From Methanoregula sp. UBA276 (lineage in GTDB: Archaea > Halobacteriota > Methanomicrobia > Methanomicrobiales > Methanospirillaceae): 24,672 nt of DNA. The position numbers were made by a program, and so were the translations under genes. The stretch is taken from assembly GCA_002508495.1 (NCBI GenBank), contig DANA01000111.1:6835-31506 (forward strand), written 5' to 3'. Below are positions 8,120 through 14,948 of the stretch, piece by piece (position 1 is the stretch's first letter; each line of letters starts with the position of its first letter). Under the pieces are notes generated by a model, which had not been told where the DNA came from, ran no database searches, and saw only the letters and a program-made list of their open reading frames with translations.

Positions 8120-8887
8120 ATGGAACTCGACGAAATCACCATCAGCAGGGCAATTCTTGCCACCCAGATGAACGTGCTCATTGATTACATGGAACTCGAC
8201 GTTGCGGTGGTAGGTGCCGGGCCGGCGGGACTTGCGTGTGCCGCCATCATCGCCGCCGAGGGGAAGAAAGTCGGGGTCATAGAAAAGAAGCTCTCCGTTG
8301 GCGGCGGGATGTGGGGTGGCGGGATGATGCTCCCCCGGATCGTGGTGCAGGAAGAGGCACGCCGGCTGCTTGACTTCTTCAGCATCCGGTACGAGCCGTA
8401 CGGGAACGGGTATTATGTTGCCCGGTCGGTGGAAGCCGTATCCAAGCTCACGGCCGCAGCCTGCGATGCGGGTGCAGAGTTCTTCAACCTCACCTCGGTC
8501 GAGGATGTCATGATCAAGGCCGACAGGCGGGTCAGCGGGCTGGTCATCAACTGGACGGCAGTCGAGATGGGAAAACTGCATGTCGATCCGCTCGTGATGG
8601 CCTGTAAATGCACGGTGGATTCGACCGGTCATGACGCCGTTGTTGCCCGGCTTGTCGAGAAGAAAGGCGGAGATCTCAAAGTCAAAGGCGAGAGTTTCAT
8701 GTGGGCTGACCGGGCCGAGACCAATATCCTGCAGCACACAAAGGAAGTCTTCCCGGGGCTCTTTGTTGCCGGGATGGCGGCAAACGCGGTTGCGGGCGAG
8801 AGCCGGATGGGCCCGGTCTTTGGCGGGATGCTCCTCTCCGGTGAAAGGGCGGCAAAGCTGGTATTAAAGAGCCTTGAAAAGCGATAA
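8120..8887 (+). CDS. thi4: Thi4-family sulfide-dependent adenosine diphosphate thiazole synthase
   Basis: A 255-aa protein of typical archaeal Thi4 length. The N terminus MELDEITISRAI is the family start. A dinucleotide-binding GAGPAG loop is at 32-37, GGGMWGGGM at 61-69 and MGPVFGGMLLSGERAA near the C terminus. Yeast Thi4 gives up the sulfur of an active-site Cys and dies after one turnover. Methanogen forms have His at that place and use free sulfide catalytically with a ferrous ion. Here the position is His154 in KLHVDPL, so a multi-turnover enzyme is expected. It makes the thiazole half of thiamine from NAD and glycine. It lies downstream of thiN and a metal transporter, which fits a thiamine role. 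Confidence 0.95.
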   Translation: MELDEITISRAILATQMNVLIDYMELDVAVVGAGPAGLACAAIIAAEGKKVGVIEKKLSVGGGMWGGGMMLPRIVVQEEARRLLDFFSIRYEPYGNGYYVARSVEAVSKLTAAACDAGAEFFNLTSVEDVMIKADRRVSGLVINWTAVEMGKLHVDPLVMACKCTVDSTGHDAVVARLVEKKGGDLKVKGESFMWADRAETNILQHTKEVFPGLFVAGMAANAVAGESRMGPVFGGMLLSGERAAKLVLKSLEKR

Positions 8888-8949
8888 CCGTCATGCAGGC
8901 GTGGTTGGCAGGCTTATTCCGGAATGGCCCGGTACTCCGGTGTCCCCGG

Positions 8950-8979
8950 TGCCCGGGTATTCCCCGGGCAGTTTTTTTT
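8950..8979 (+). terminator. Hairpin plus oligo-T terminator after thi4
   Basis: TGCCCGGG (8950-8957) and CCCGGGCA (8963-8970) form a perfect 8-bp stem with a 5-nt loop, followed by eight T at 8972-8979. It lies 63 nt after the thi4 stop and looks like a bacterial-style intrinsic terminator. Confidence 0.75.
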
Positions 8980-9129
8980 GTTGTTGGTGACAACACCCAT
9001 CGCTACAACGGGAAAAACGCCCGTTCATGCCCCCAAAAGGAGTGCTGCCGCCGAGCAAAAAGGGTGCCAGTGCGCTGGAACTGTTGATACACATAATCTT
9101 CTGCCAGTTTCCCTGGTTTTGGTGAACCA

Positions 9130-9773
9130 GATCGGTTCATGTGCGATTTTCCAGAACAACATTACGTCTTTGCAACCGGATCCCGATTTACAGACTGCAA
9201 TCGTGATCAGGATCGCGAAAAAAATGTTCCGGAAAAATCGCGATCCGATTTTGATCCGGAAATCGATGAGCGAATTTGCTTTTCAAATCGATCCGCGATG
9301 TCCATTTCCTGCTCTGTAAAAAACCTGCGATGGGTAATATTAGATTGTGATGGGGCCACGGGCGCTCGGGGTCTGTCGACCCTCGCCCCGTGGAGCAAGC
9401 CGTTCGTGGGTACCTGAAGATGCATGATTGAAATCGGGGGTCAAGGGGGCTTGCCCCCTTGGGGTGCTTCCCCCTCTGGGGGAGAGAGGGGGTCACTCTC
9501 GCAATTCCACAAAAAGACGCTTTAGGAATGATTTCTACAGAGCACCATTTCCCAAACGATGAGCGAAAAAAAACCCGTTTCAAGCTCCCAGGTACCGACG
9601 GAACGAAAAATCGCGCACCGATTTCTGTACAAAAATCGATGAGCGATTTCGATCTCACAATCGATCAGCGGTTTTAATAATGCAATCGTGATCACGATCG
9701 CGATCCAAAAACCAATCCGGATCATCGCGATCCGATGTTGATCGCAGAACCGGACCCTCCGGTAAAATCGATC
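9130..9773. repeat. GATC-rich imperfect repeat region, interrupted by a MITE
   Basis: This non-coding stretch has 16 GATC sites in about 409 bases once the inserted element (9310-9544) is removed; one or two would be expected by chance. It contains copies of the same units. TGCAATCGTGATCA occurs at 9196 and 9681. ATCGCGATCCGAT occurs at 9237 and 9724. AAATCGATGAGCGA occurs at 9260 and 9633, preceded 24 nt upstream by related AATCGCG..CCGAT blocks at 9236 and 9609. Together they form one full unit of about 105 bp (9196-9300) and two half units (about 9606-9676 and 9681-9745). ORFs here are short, overlapping and show no family signature. Function unknown. Confidence 0.7.
9310..9544. mobile_element. 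MITE-like element, copy A (235 bp)
   Basis: The left end TGCTCTGTAAAAAACC (9310-9325) and right end TGATTTCTACAGAGCA (9529-9544) are imperfect terminal inverted repeats. The element is bounded by a perfect 8-bp target duplication, CCATTTCC, at 9302-9309 and 9545-9552. Inside are three GC-rich hairpins: 9356-9393 around a GTCTGTCGAC turn, a perfect CAAGGGGG/CCCCCTTG stem at 9442-9461, and CCCCCTCT/AGAGGGGG at 9470-9492. There is no transposase, so movement would need an enzyme encoded elsewhere. A second copy lies at 10515-10755. It inserted into the GATC-rich repeat region. Confidence 0.9.
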
Positions 9774-9916
9774 CATGGAGGATGGTACAAGTGTTTTTTA
9801 CTGGCAGGCAGTCGCCACGTACGGCCATCCCCCGCTGCCTCCGGTTCCGGATCTCCCCGACCCATGGAATAAATGCTATCTGCCGGGAAATCCCATGATA
9901 TCGTAACGGTGAAGGT
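9553..9916. other. Non-coding stretch upstream of the membrane protein gene
   Basis: The first 220 bases belong to the GATC-rich repeats. The rest (about 9774-9916) holds the upstream region of the gene at 9917, with GGTGA at 9908-9912 just before its ATG and a weak AATAAATG TATA candidate near 9867. No other gene was seen. Confidence 0.5.
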
Positions 9917-10507
9917 ATGAAAAAAGCCCGTGAACCAACCTACTCCTTTGTCATTCTCACGCTCGTACTGATCGTGGTAAATACCGTGCTCGCCTACGCC
10001 AGCACCACGTATATCCCGTCGAACACCAGCGGGATTGCCTACCTCTTCCCGGCGGTGGCGTTCATGATTCTCTTTACGCTGTGGTACGGCCTCTACGGTG
10101 CAATCGCCGCATACGTTAGCACGCTGGTCGGCTCCGGCCTGCTTGCAACAGAAGTCCTTGCCCAGAACCCCCCGATTGCCGTACTCTGGGCGATTGCCGG
10201 GCTCATCCAGGTGCTCATCCCGCTCGTTGCCGTCCGGAAGTTCGGAATCGACCTTGCTCTTGAGACCCGGCGGGACCTCTCGCTCATCATCCTCTTTGCA
10301 GTGGTCATCAACAACCTTGTCGGGGCTGCCTGGGGCGCGTTTTCCCTCTCGCTCGTGCTCGACACTCCCGGGGCAATGGGAAGTGTCTTCTCCGCGTGGC
10401 TGATCGGGAACGTCATCGTCACGCTGCTGATCGTACCGCTTGCGCTCAGATTCATTACGCCTAGGATCGGGAAGTCCCGGCTCTTTGTCAAAGCTTACTG
10501 GGATTGA
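9917..10507 (+). CDS. Polytopic membrane protein, possibly MASE1-like
   Basis: A 196-aa protein, almost entirely hydrophobic, with about six membrane helices (first at about 9-31) and short loops. The pattern SGIAYLFPAVAFMILFTLWYG followed later by AWLIGNVIVTLLIVPLAL recalls the MASE1 sensor domain, in which a Pro-rich first part and a W.GD..G.LL..P final helix are conserved. The usual kinase or cyclase output domain is absent, so it could equally be a transporter subunit (ECF S-component-like) or a new family. GGTGA four nt before the ATG supports the start. It is flanked on both sides by MITE copies, and the downstream copy inserted immediately after its stop codon. Confidence 0.7.
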   Translation: MKKAREPTYSFVILTLVLIVVNTVLAYASTTYIPSNTSGIAYLFPAVAFMILFTLWYGLYGAIAAYVSTLVGSGLLATEVLAQNPPIAVLWAIAGLIQVLIPLVAVRKFGIDLALETRRDLSLIILFAVVINNLVGAAWGAFSLSLVLDTPGAMGSVFSAWLIGNVIVTLLIVPLALRFITPRIGKSRLFVKAYWD

Positions 10508-10514
10508 GAAAAAC

Positions 10515-10755
10515 TGCTCTGTAGAAATCCTGAGCACGCTTTCTGGATTATATTGCGATGGGGCCACGGGCGCTCGGGGTCTCATCGACCCTCGCCCCGT
10601 GGAGCATGAAAGAGGTTGAGGAATTTTTGAGTGAAAATTGCTAAAATGGGGGGTCAAGGGGGATCTCCCCCTTGGGCAGCCTCCCCCTCTGGGGGAGAGA
10701 GGGGGTCACCTTCACAAATTCCACTGCGCGTTTCTGAAAGGATTTCTACAGAGCA
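10515..10755. mobile_element. MITE-like element, copy B (241 bp)
   Basis: It has perfect 16-bp terminal inverted repeats, TGCTCTGTAGAAATCC (10515-10530) and its exact reverse complement (10740-10755). A perfect 8-bp target duplication AGAAAAAC flanks it at 10507-10514 and 10756-10763. The internal hairpins match copy A in order: 10564-10602, CAAGGGGG/CCCCCTTG at 10655-10674, and CCCCCTCT/AGAGGGGG at 10683-10705. Sequence between hairpins has diverged from copy A. The exact TIRs suggest this is the younger or better-kept copy. No ORF of note. Confidence 0.93.
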
Positions 10756-10859
10756 AGAAAAACCGCTCCCTTTTTTTCCCGATAATTTTCCCCCATGGTA
10801 CGCGGTTTTCCGGCCAGCCGATGCATGACTAAAAAAAAGCAGGAAAGAACATCCGGGTT
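10756..10859. other. Short gap with T-run, end of two converging genes
   Basis: The duplicated AGAAAAAC target is followed by CGCTCCC and seven T, which before MITE insertion would have lain directly behind the stop codon of the gene at 9917 and probably ended its mRNA. On the other strand, the run of A at 10831-10838 gives a T-run after the stop of the gene at 10860. Confidence 0.4.
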
Positions 10860-11222
10860 TCACAGGATCGAGTGCTCAGCCTCAGATTCCAGCACGTTCA
10901 TCAGGAACGGCACACCAACGGCAACAATGAAGAGGAAGAGGCTCACCCAGAGGTGGACGCCAAGATAACTGAGGAATGCCGCCCAGAGGAGTGCAACGAG
11001 GATGATGAGGTAGAAGAAGAAGAGGGTCCGGGTCTTCTTTTTGTCTTTCATCTCCACAAAGGCGACCACCGGGTTGATGGCGGCAAGGGATGCGAACATG
11101 AAGGCGAACTGGAGCATCTCCCCCCGCTGCAGCAAAAATATCGCCCAGAGTGCTGCAACAGCAAGGATCAAAAAGAATGTGATCCGCGTCCTCTCCCGGG
11201 GGGTCTCGGCAAGGAACTCCAT
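10860..11222 (-). CDS. Small four-helix membrane protein of unknown function
   Basis: A 120-aa protein with four predicted membrane helices arranged as two similar pairs: FFLILAVAALWAIFLL and the MLQFAFMFASLAAINPVV helix, then LFFFYLIILVALLWAAFLSYL and LWVSLFLFIVAVGVPFL. Between the pairs is a positively charged loop (EMKDKKKTRT). The repeated (A)LWA(I/A)FL core suggests an internal duplication. No known family was recognised. A TTTAATAG TATA element lies about 25 nt upstream, so the mRNA is probably leaderless with the ATG at 11222. Confidence 0.7.
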   Translation of the reverse strand: MEFLAETPRERTRITFFLILAVAALWAIFLLQRGEMLQFAFMFASLAAINPVVAFVEMKDKKKTRTLFFFYLIILVALLWAAFLSYLGVHLWVSLFLFIVAVGVPFLMNVLESEAEHSIL

Positions 11223-11243
11223 AGTGGATGGATAGTATTTCCC

Positions 11244-11251
11244 CTATTAAA
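11244..11251 (-). promoter_or_regulatory. TATA box of the gene at 11222
   Basis: On the minus strand TTTAATAG, preceded by more T, is centred 25.5 nt before the ATG, which fits a leaderless transcript. Confidence 0.45.
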
Positions 11252-11293
11252 AACAATCGCCAGCCGGAAACTTTGTTGCTAAAAGGAGCGGTA

Positions 11294-11662
11294 TCAGGCA
11301 AGCCTCTCGTCATCAGCCTGCCATTTCGGGGCAACGATGGCAAGGAAGACGAGGTTGCCCGGGCCGGTATTCCGGATATACTGGCGGGCACCGGGAGGGA
11401 TGAGGACGATCTGCCCCTCGCGTACGGGGGCCTCTTCGTCATCGATGTGCATCTCCCCGCTGCCCTGCAGGAGGTAATAGAGTTCCGTTGATGTTTCCAA
11501 AACATGGGGAAGTGACTCCTCGCCTGCCGGAACGATTGCATGGGCAATGCTGCACCCGAGGTTCTCTGCTCCGGCCACCTTGTCCGGGTGCAGGAGTTCA
11601 GCGAGAATTGTCCGGTCGACAACGCGTTCGTGGGGGCAGTCGGTAATATCGCGGATGAGCAT
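11294..11662 (-). CDS. Small cupin-domain protein
   Basis: A 122-aa single-domain cupin. Motif 1 is LPHVLETSTELYYLLQGSG (51-69) with His53 and Glu60 at metal-ligand places; the second His of the usual HxH is Leu. Motif 2 is GQIVLIPPGARQYIRNTG (83-100), in which Gln94 replaces the usual His and the final Asn is kept. With two of four classic ligands changed, metal binding may be weak or differ. Cupins of this size act as isomerases, dioxygenases or sugar/effector-binding sensors, and the substrate cannot be read from sequence. The GGAGAT motif just before the ATG fixes the start at 11662. Confidence 0.85.
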   Translation of the reverse strand: MLIRDITDCPHERVVDRTILAELLHPDKVAGAENLGCSIAHAIVPAGEESLPHVLETSTELYYLLQGSGEMHIDDEEAPVREGQIVLIPPGARQYIRNTGPGNLVFLAIVAPKWQADDERLA

Positions 11663-11878
11663 GGGAAATCTCCTGCCGGGCGGCAGTTGTACAATACCTT
11701 TCTGTCCGGAATGCGAAAAAGGGTTATTGTCCGGTCTCGCAGAAGAGGAACGAGAAGATTCCGGCCCCCTGCATCATGAAGATAGGAGCTTGTGTGTACG
11801 GCAGTCAGAACGATTCGGGTATGCGGGATGTCATCGCTGCACCGTTCAGGCCGCCTGTCCGAACCGGGTCATGCACAC

Positions 11879-11886
11879 TTTTATCC
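11879..11886 (+). promoter_or_regulatory. TATA box of the flavoprotein gene
   Basis: TTTTATCC is centred 24.5 nt before the ATG at 11907, which predicts a leaderless mRNA and decides the start over the ATG at 11922. Confidence 0.5.
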
Positions 11887-11906
11887 TTCCCCTCGCATAC
11901 CACTCC

Positions 11907-12587
11907 ATGGTGAAACCCGGAATGAAGATCCTTGGTATCAATGCAAGCCCGAAGGGCGACAAAAGCCAGACCCACCGGCTCGTGATGGGAGTTTTAGAAG
12001 GGGCACGGCAGGCAGGGGCGGACGTGACGTTCATCGACATCTGCGCTCTCGATATCCACTACTGCACTGCATGCGGAACCTGTTACGCAAAGGGCGAGTG
12101 CGTCTTTGACGACGACTACCCGATGCTCCTTGCAAAGATGCTGGACGCGGACGGGATCGTGCTGGGCTCCCCCAACTACATCAACGCGGTGACTGCCCAG
12201 CTCAAGACGATGCTCGACCGGATGGCGGACGTTGTCCACTGCCAGTCGTTTGCCGGCAAGTACGGCTGTTCGGTCTGTACCGCGGGCGGTTCGTATGCGG
12301 ACGAGGTCGCGGACTACCTGAACATGGCGCTCCTGAACTTCGGGGCTACCACGGTGGGAAAGGCCGCGGTGCTCGTGGGTGCCAATCCGGATGCTATCGT
12401 CGGTGGAGAGAAGCAGGCAAAGGAGCTCGGCCGGAGACTGGCCGATGCGATCAGGACGAAGTGGGTGGATCCGGCGCAGGAGGAGCATCACACCGAGAGG
12501 AAGGAGTACTTCAAACGGATGGTGTCGTTCAACAAGGATCTCTGGACGCACGAGTACGAGTACTGGAAGGGGAGAGGGGAATTCTGA
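11907..12587 (+). CDS. Iron-sulfur flavoprotein (Isf-like, NAD(P)H-dependent FMN reductase family)
   Basis: A 226-aa protein of the flavodoxin-like fold. KILGINASPKGDKSQTHRLV (7-26) is the FMN phosphate-binding loop, and GSPNYINAVTAQLKTMLDR is the second FMN-contact segment. Between them sits the compact cysteine motif CTACGTCYAKGEC (Cys53, 56, 59, 65; C-x2-C-x2-C-x5-C), the hallmark of archaeal iron-sulfur flavoproteins that hold a 4Fe-4S cluster beside FMN. Isf homologues in methanogens take electrons from ferredoxin and are linked to reduction of oxygen or peroxide; the acceptor here is inferred. Starts at 11907 and 11922 are both possible; 11907 fits the TATA spacing. A T6 run at 12591 follows the stop. 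Confidence 0.88.
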   Translation: MVKPGMKILGINASPKGDKSQTHRLVMGVLEGARQAGADVTFIDICALDIHYCTACGTCYAKGECVFDDDYPMLLAKMLDADGIVLGSPNYINAVTAQLKTMLDRMADVVHCQSFAGKYGCSVCTAGGSYADEVADYLNMALLNFGATTVGKAAVLVGANPDAIVGGEKQAKELGRRLADAIRTKWVDPAQEEHHTERKEYFKRMVSFNKDLWTHEYEYWKGRGEF

Positions 12588-12590
12588 AGA

Positions 12591-12596
12591 TTTTTT
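12591..12596 (+). terminator. T-run after the flavoprotein gene
   Basis: Six T begin 4 nt after the TGA at 12585-12587, a typical archaeal oligo-T termination signal with no clear stem. Confidence 0.4.
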
Positions 12597-12662
12597 CCCG
12601 GCCTCCTCCGTTATGTGAGACCCGCCCCGGCATTTCTGTTAAAAAAAAGGTGATTCCTTCCC

Positions 12663-12848
12663 CTACCCCATGCCCGTGATCATCCCGACAATCTGCTGAG
12701 CGGTCACCGGATCCACGACCCGGGCCAGGAACAACCCAGCCATTGAGAAGAACAGGGTCCAGAACACTTTCTTCACCTGCTCGTTCTTCCCGAACGCCTC
12801 GATCGCGGCATCGGTGTCCGCCTTCATCGCCTGGCGGAAAAGCATCGG
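12663..12848 (-). pseudogene. Detached 3'-end copy of the membrane protein gene at 15243
   Basis: An open frame of about 60 codons ends with EAFGKNEQVKKVFW, then DPVTAQQIVGMITGMG and TAG. It matches the last 60 residues of the 207-aa protein at 15243-15866, with about three quarters of residues identical. Similarity begins at residues IPMLFRQAM and fades just upstream (about 12850), where the frame soon meets a stop. Only the last helix of the parent protein is present, so this is a truncated copy. The final 45 nt are identical to the full gene and a T-run (A8 at 12641-12648 on the plus strand) follows it, as behind the full gene. An in-frame ATG exists at 12845, but expression is unlikely. 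Confidence 0.8.
12666..12710. repeat. 45-bp perfect direct repeat, left copy
   Basis: These 45 bases are identical to 15249-15293 and have the same orientation. Both lie at the extreme 3' end of the related reading frames. Beyond this block the copies diverge quickly. Confidence 0.9.
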
Positions 12849-12904
12849 TATGCCTGCGGTATTGCCTGAAAAGGAAAGGCTGATCGGTATTCATGACATT
12901 ATTT

Positions 12905-13618
12905 TCAGCAGAACTGATTCGGATGGCGGATTTTTGTCCCCTCCGGAACATTAATGATAAATTCGTTGTCAGAAATTCCCGTGTTGATGGTGAAATTCTG
13001 TATTTCATAAGTAGTTTTCAGGTTTCCTGTTGAATCGAAGACCTGAATCTTAGTAACGATCCAGAATTCCCTGTCAATCCAGAGCCGGATTTTACCCTCT
13101 TTTCCCTCGCCGAAATAGTCCGTGTATCCTGCATTGACAGCATCGATCACATATGCATCTCTCCCGTTCACGGAATCCAGGCCTTGTTTTGTAAGGTTAA
13201 ATTCCCCGGAAAATAACACCGGAAATACAAGACGGTTGGGATCAGCAATCGGGGGAAAACACATTTCCGGATTATTAATTGCCAGAAGATCCGCGGCATG
13301 CGATTCCGGCCAGAACTCAGTGAAGGTGAGATTATAGATCGATTGAACCCATGTTTTTCCAGCAGGATCGTACCGGTGTTTAAGGGAATACTGGTAAGGC
13401 CGTTTATAGAGAACATCGATTGTGTGTAAACCCCCAGGCATTGTCTGAATAACTGTCATTGAGTAATCATCAACCGAGCTGATATGGGATTTGTAATCCG
13501 CAACGATTCCGGCGACCGTATCAGGATTATCAGTACAACCGGTACATACGATGACGGCTACAAGGAGTATGAATAACACCACAGGAGAAAAAAATAGGGA
13601 GTGGTTTATGGATTTCAT
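12905..13618 (-). CDS. Lipoprotein with LolA/outer-membrane-lipoprotein-carrier-like fold
   Basis: A 237-aa protein starting with a lipoprotein signal: hydrophobic residues 9-25 and the lipobox CTGC with Cys28 as acceptor. The mature part has patterns of the LolA-like beta-sheet fold used by archaeal secreted proteins: VADYKSHISSVDDYSMTVIQ at its start, then YKRPYQYSLKHRYDPAG, GRDAYVIDAVNAG, KIRLWIDREFWIVTKIQVFD and a final EFIINVPEGTKI strand. In this fold the strands form a cup for a lipid or hydrophobic ligand; the ligand here is unknown. The ATG overlaps the stop of the upstream secreted-protein frame by 4 nt (ATGA), so the two are coupled. The coding DNA is clearly AT-richer than the flanking genes. 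Confidence 0.8.
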   Translation of the reverse strand: MKSINHSLFFSPVVLFILLVAVIVCTGCTDNPDTVAGIVADYKSHISSVDDYSMTVIQTMPGGLHTIDVLYKRPYQYSLKHRYDPAGKTWVQSIYNLTFTEFWPESHAADLLAINNPEMCFPPIADPNRLVFPVLFSGEFNLTKQGLDSVNGRDAYVIDAVNAGYTDYFGEGKEGKIRLWIDREFWIVTKIQVFDSTGNLKTTYEIQNFTINTGISDNEFIINVPEGTKIRHPNQFC

Positions 13619-14520
13619 GCGGGAATGTTCACCACGGGGAATACGTTCCAGGCCCTGTTATCCCAGCTATAACCGGTCCAGACATAAGGAGGCCAGTTAA
13701 TGCCATCGGGTGATCTGAAATCAAATGTACCGACGGAATTGAATACTTCATCCGGGTGCTTCCAGATACCGTTAATCATACACCAGTCATTCCGCACTTG
13801 CGAGCGTGCGTAGAGGGTGATCGCTCCCAGCGGTATCGTACCAAGTTCAGAGGAACTTTCACTGGTACTTATCTGCGTTGCTGGATTAACGGTATCGTGG
13901 TAGTCATAATAATACCACTGGTTGTTCCTGACATCCTTCATCCAAATCTGGTAAAATCCAAGGTTCGAGCCGGTATTCACAAGAACATACCACTCATAGC
14001 TCTGGGAGACTACACCCACTGTAGCAGGAATGTAGGTTCCGGTCCCTCCCAGGTGTTCAGGATTCCCGGTACTTACCCACGGGTATACGGGATTTGCATT
14101 CTCGCCATTATACACTACGGGAAAAACCTTGATTGGGGAACCGGAGAAATCACTGCTGTCATATTCTGAAATGACTTCAATGGTCACACCATTATCGTAA
14201 TAGTTTTCCAGTTCCTGGAATGCCTGGTATCTCTGGCCGGAATACGTGTAAGTCAACGGGGTAATTGATCCTGTCATATAGTTAATTCCGGATTGGGTTG
14301 GTGTGAATGAAACCCTCCATGCGCAGGTTTCCGGCGTGCACCGCGTTACCGGGTTTGCCAGCAGAGAAGCGGGCAGAAGAACAGCGTTCTCGATTGTACC
14401 AGCGGAGTGCTGTTCCGTCAGGTCTGTACCGGTGTTCCGGTCAGATGTTGTGAACGTAAACTGCCTGGCAGGAAAAGATAATTTCACAATTTCAGGATCC
14501 GGGTTCAATGCCGAATACAT
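13615..14520 (-). CDS. C-terminal part of a frameshifted secreted protein, unknown family
   Basis: The annotated ATG gives 301 aa, but the frame is open further upstream and continues the 14574-14915 frame after a one-base shift at the A5 run (plus-strand T5, 14621-14625). Joined, the product would be about 433 aa with a signal peptide. The visible part is rich in aromatic residues and Asn/Ser/Thr: beta-rich, probably extracellular, with YEWYVLVNTGSNLGFYQIW, NNQWYYYDYHD and a C-terminal PYVWTGYSWDNRAWNVFP. No known domain was recognised. It overlaps the LolA-like lipoprotein gene by 4 nt. If the shift is real in the cell, this ORF would have no export signal, so it is either a pseudogene, a sequencing error or a recoding event. 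Confidence 0.6.
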   Translation of the reverse strand: MYSALNPDPEIVKLSFPARQFTFTTSDRNTGTDLTEQHSAGTIENAVLLPASLLANPVTRCTPETCAWRVSFTPTQSGINYMTGSITPLTYTYSGQRYQAFQELENYYDNGVTIEVISEYDSSDFSGSPIKVFPVVYNGENANPVYPWVSTGNPEHLGGTGTYIPATVGVVSQSYEWYVLVNTGSNLGFYQIWMKDVRNNQWYYYDYHDTVNPATQISTSESSSELGTIPLGAITLYARSQVRNDWCMINGIWKHPDEVFNSVGTFDFRSPDGINWPPYVWTGYSWDNRAWNVFPVVNIPA

Positions 14521-14573
14521 TGTTTTTGGAATCCTGAGGGTTACTGTTTTTTCCCCAGTTTTAAGCAGTCTGC

Positions 14574-14915
14574 TTATGAATTGTCCGTTGTTATCCTGAA
14601 CAAACGCTGAGTCAAATTCCTTTTTGAGACGGAAATGTCGATAAGTTCCGGATCCTTACTGTTATTTTTTTCTTTCAGCCATGATTCGGGGATGGAAACT
14701 ATGTACATTTCCGATTCGGGCAATGGTTTTGCAGGTTGCAGGTCTTTTGGTTTCTCTACCGGGAAATCAATATGCTGGTTATGGGTCGTTTTCACAATGT
14801 TTGAATTATCAGGGGTAATTATCCGGGTGTCTGCACTGACAGGTACAAACACTGCGCCCATCAGCATGAGTGCGATGAGCAGGGAAATCCCCCTTATTCC
14901 TGATTCTCTTTTCAT
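14574..14915 (-). CDS. N-terminal part of the same frameshifted secreted protein (signal peptide)
   Basis: Starting at the ATG at 14915, with GGAGG nine nt upstream, this frame encodes 113 residues. A Sec signal peptide (SLLIALMLMGAVFVPVSA, cleavage likely before DT) is followed by a linker and the strand-like segment EMYIVSIPESWLKEKN. After ELIDISVSK the frame turns into a short nonsense tail and stops at 14574. Adding one base in the 5-nt A run restores SKKEFDSAF and then a long open frame through 13615. The ATG at 14954 is less likely, because it would put 13 charged residues before the signal peptide and lies upstream of the TATA box. Confidence 0.6.
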   Translation of the reverse strand: MKRESGIRGISLLIALMLMGAVFVPVSADTRIITPDNSNIVKTTHNQHIDFPVEKPKDLQPAKPLPESEMYIVSIPESWLKEKNNSKDPELIDISVSKRNLTQRLFRITTDNS

Positions 14916-14938
14916 TCTTCGTTTCCTCCATTGTTTTT

Positions 14939-14946
14939 GATATAAC
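14939..14946 (-). promoter_or_regulatory. TATA box of the secreted-protein operon
   Basis: On the minus strand GTTATATC is centred 27.5 nt before the ATG at 14915 and would start the two-gene secreted-protein operon (14915 to 12905). Confidence 0.45.
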
Positions 14947-14948
14947 AG

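Noticed and set aside
8120..8887. Possible TPP riboswitch before thi4
   Set aside because: The 55-nt predicted leader is too short and contains no recognisable TPP-aptamer core.
9188..9776. Minus-strand ORFs with repeated peptide-like segments (AHRF..NR.AIF)
   Set aside because: The peptide similarity only reflects the DNA repeats; one ORF runs through the inserted MITE, and neither has a plausible start or family.
9310..10763. Composite transposon made by the two MITE copies carrying the membrane protein gene
   Set aside because: Each copy has its own distinct 8-bp target duplication, so they inserted independently.
11776..11913. 45-codon ORF starting MKIGACVYGSQNDSGMRDV before the flavoprotein gene
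   Set aside because: No family signature, no promoter of its own, and it overlaps the TATA box and start of the flavoprotein gene.
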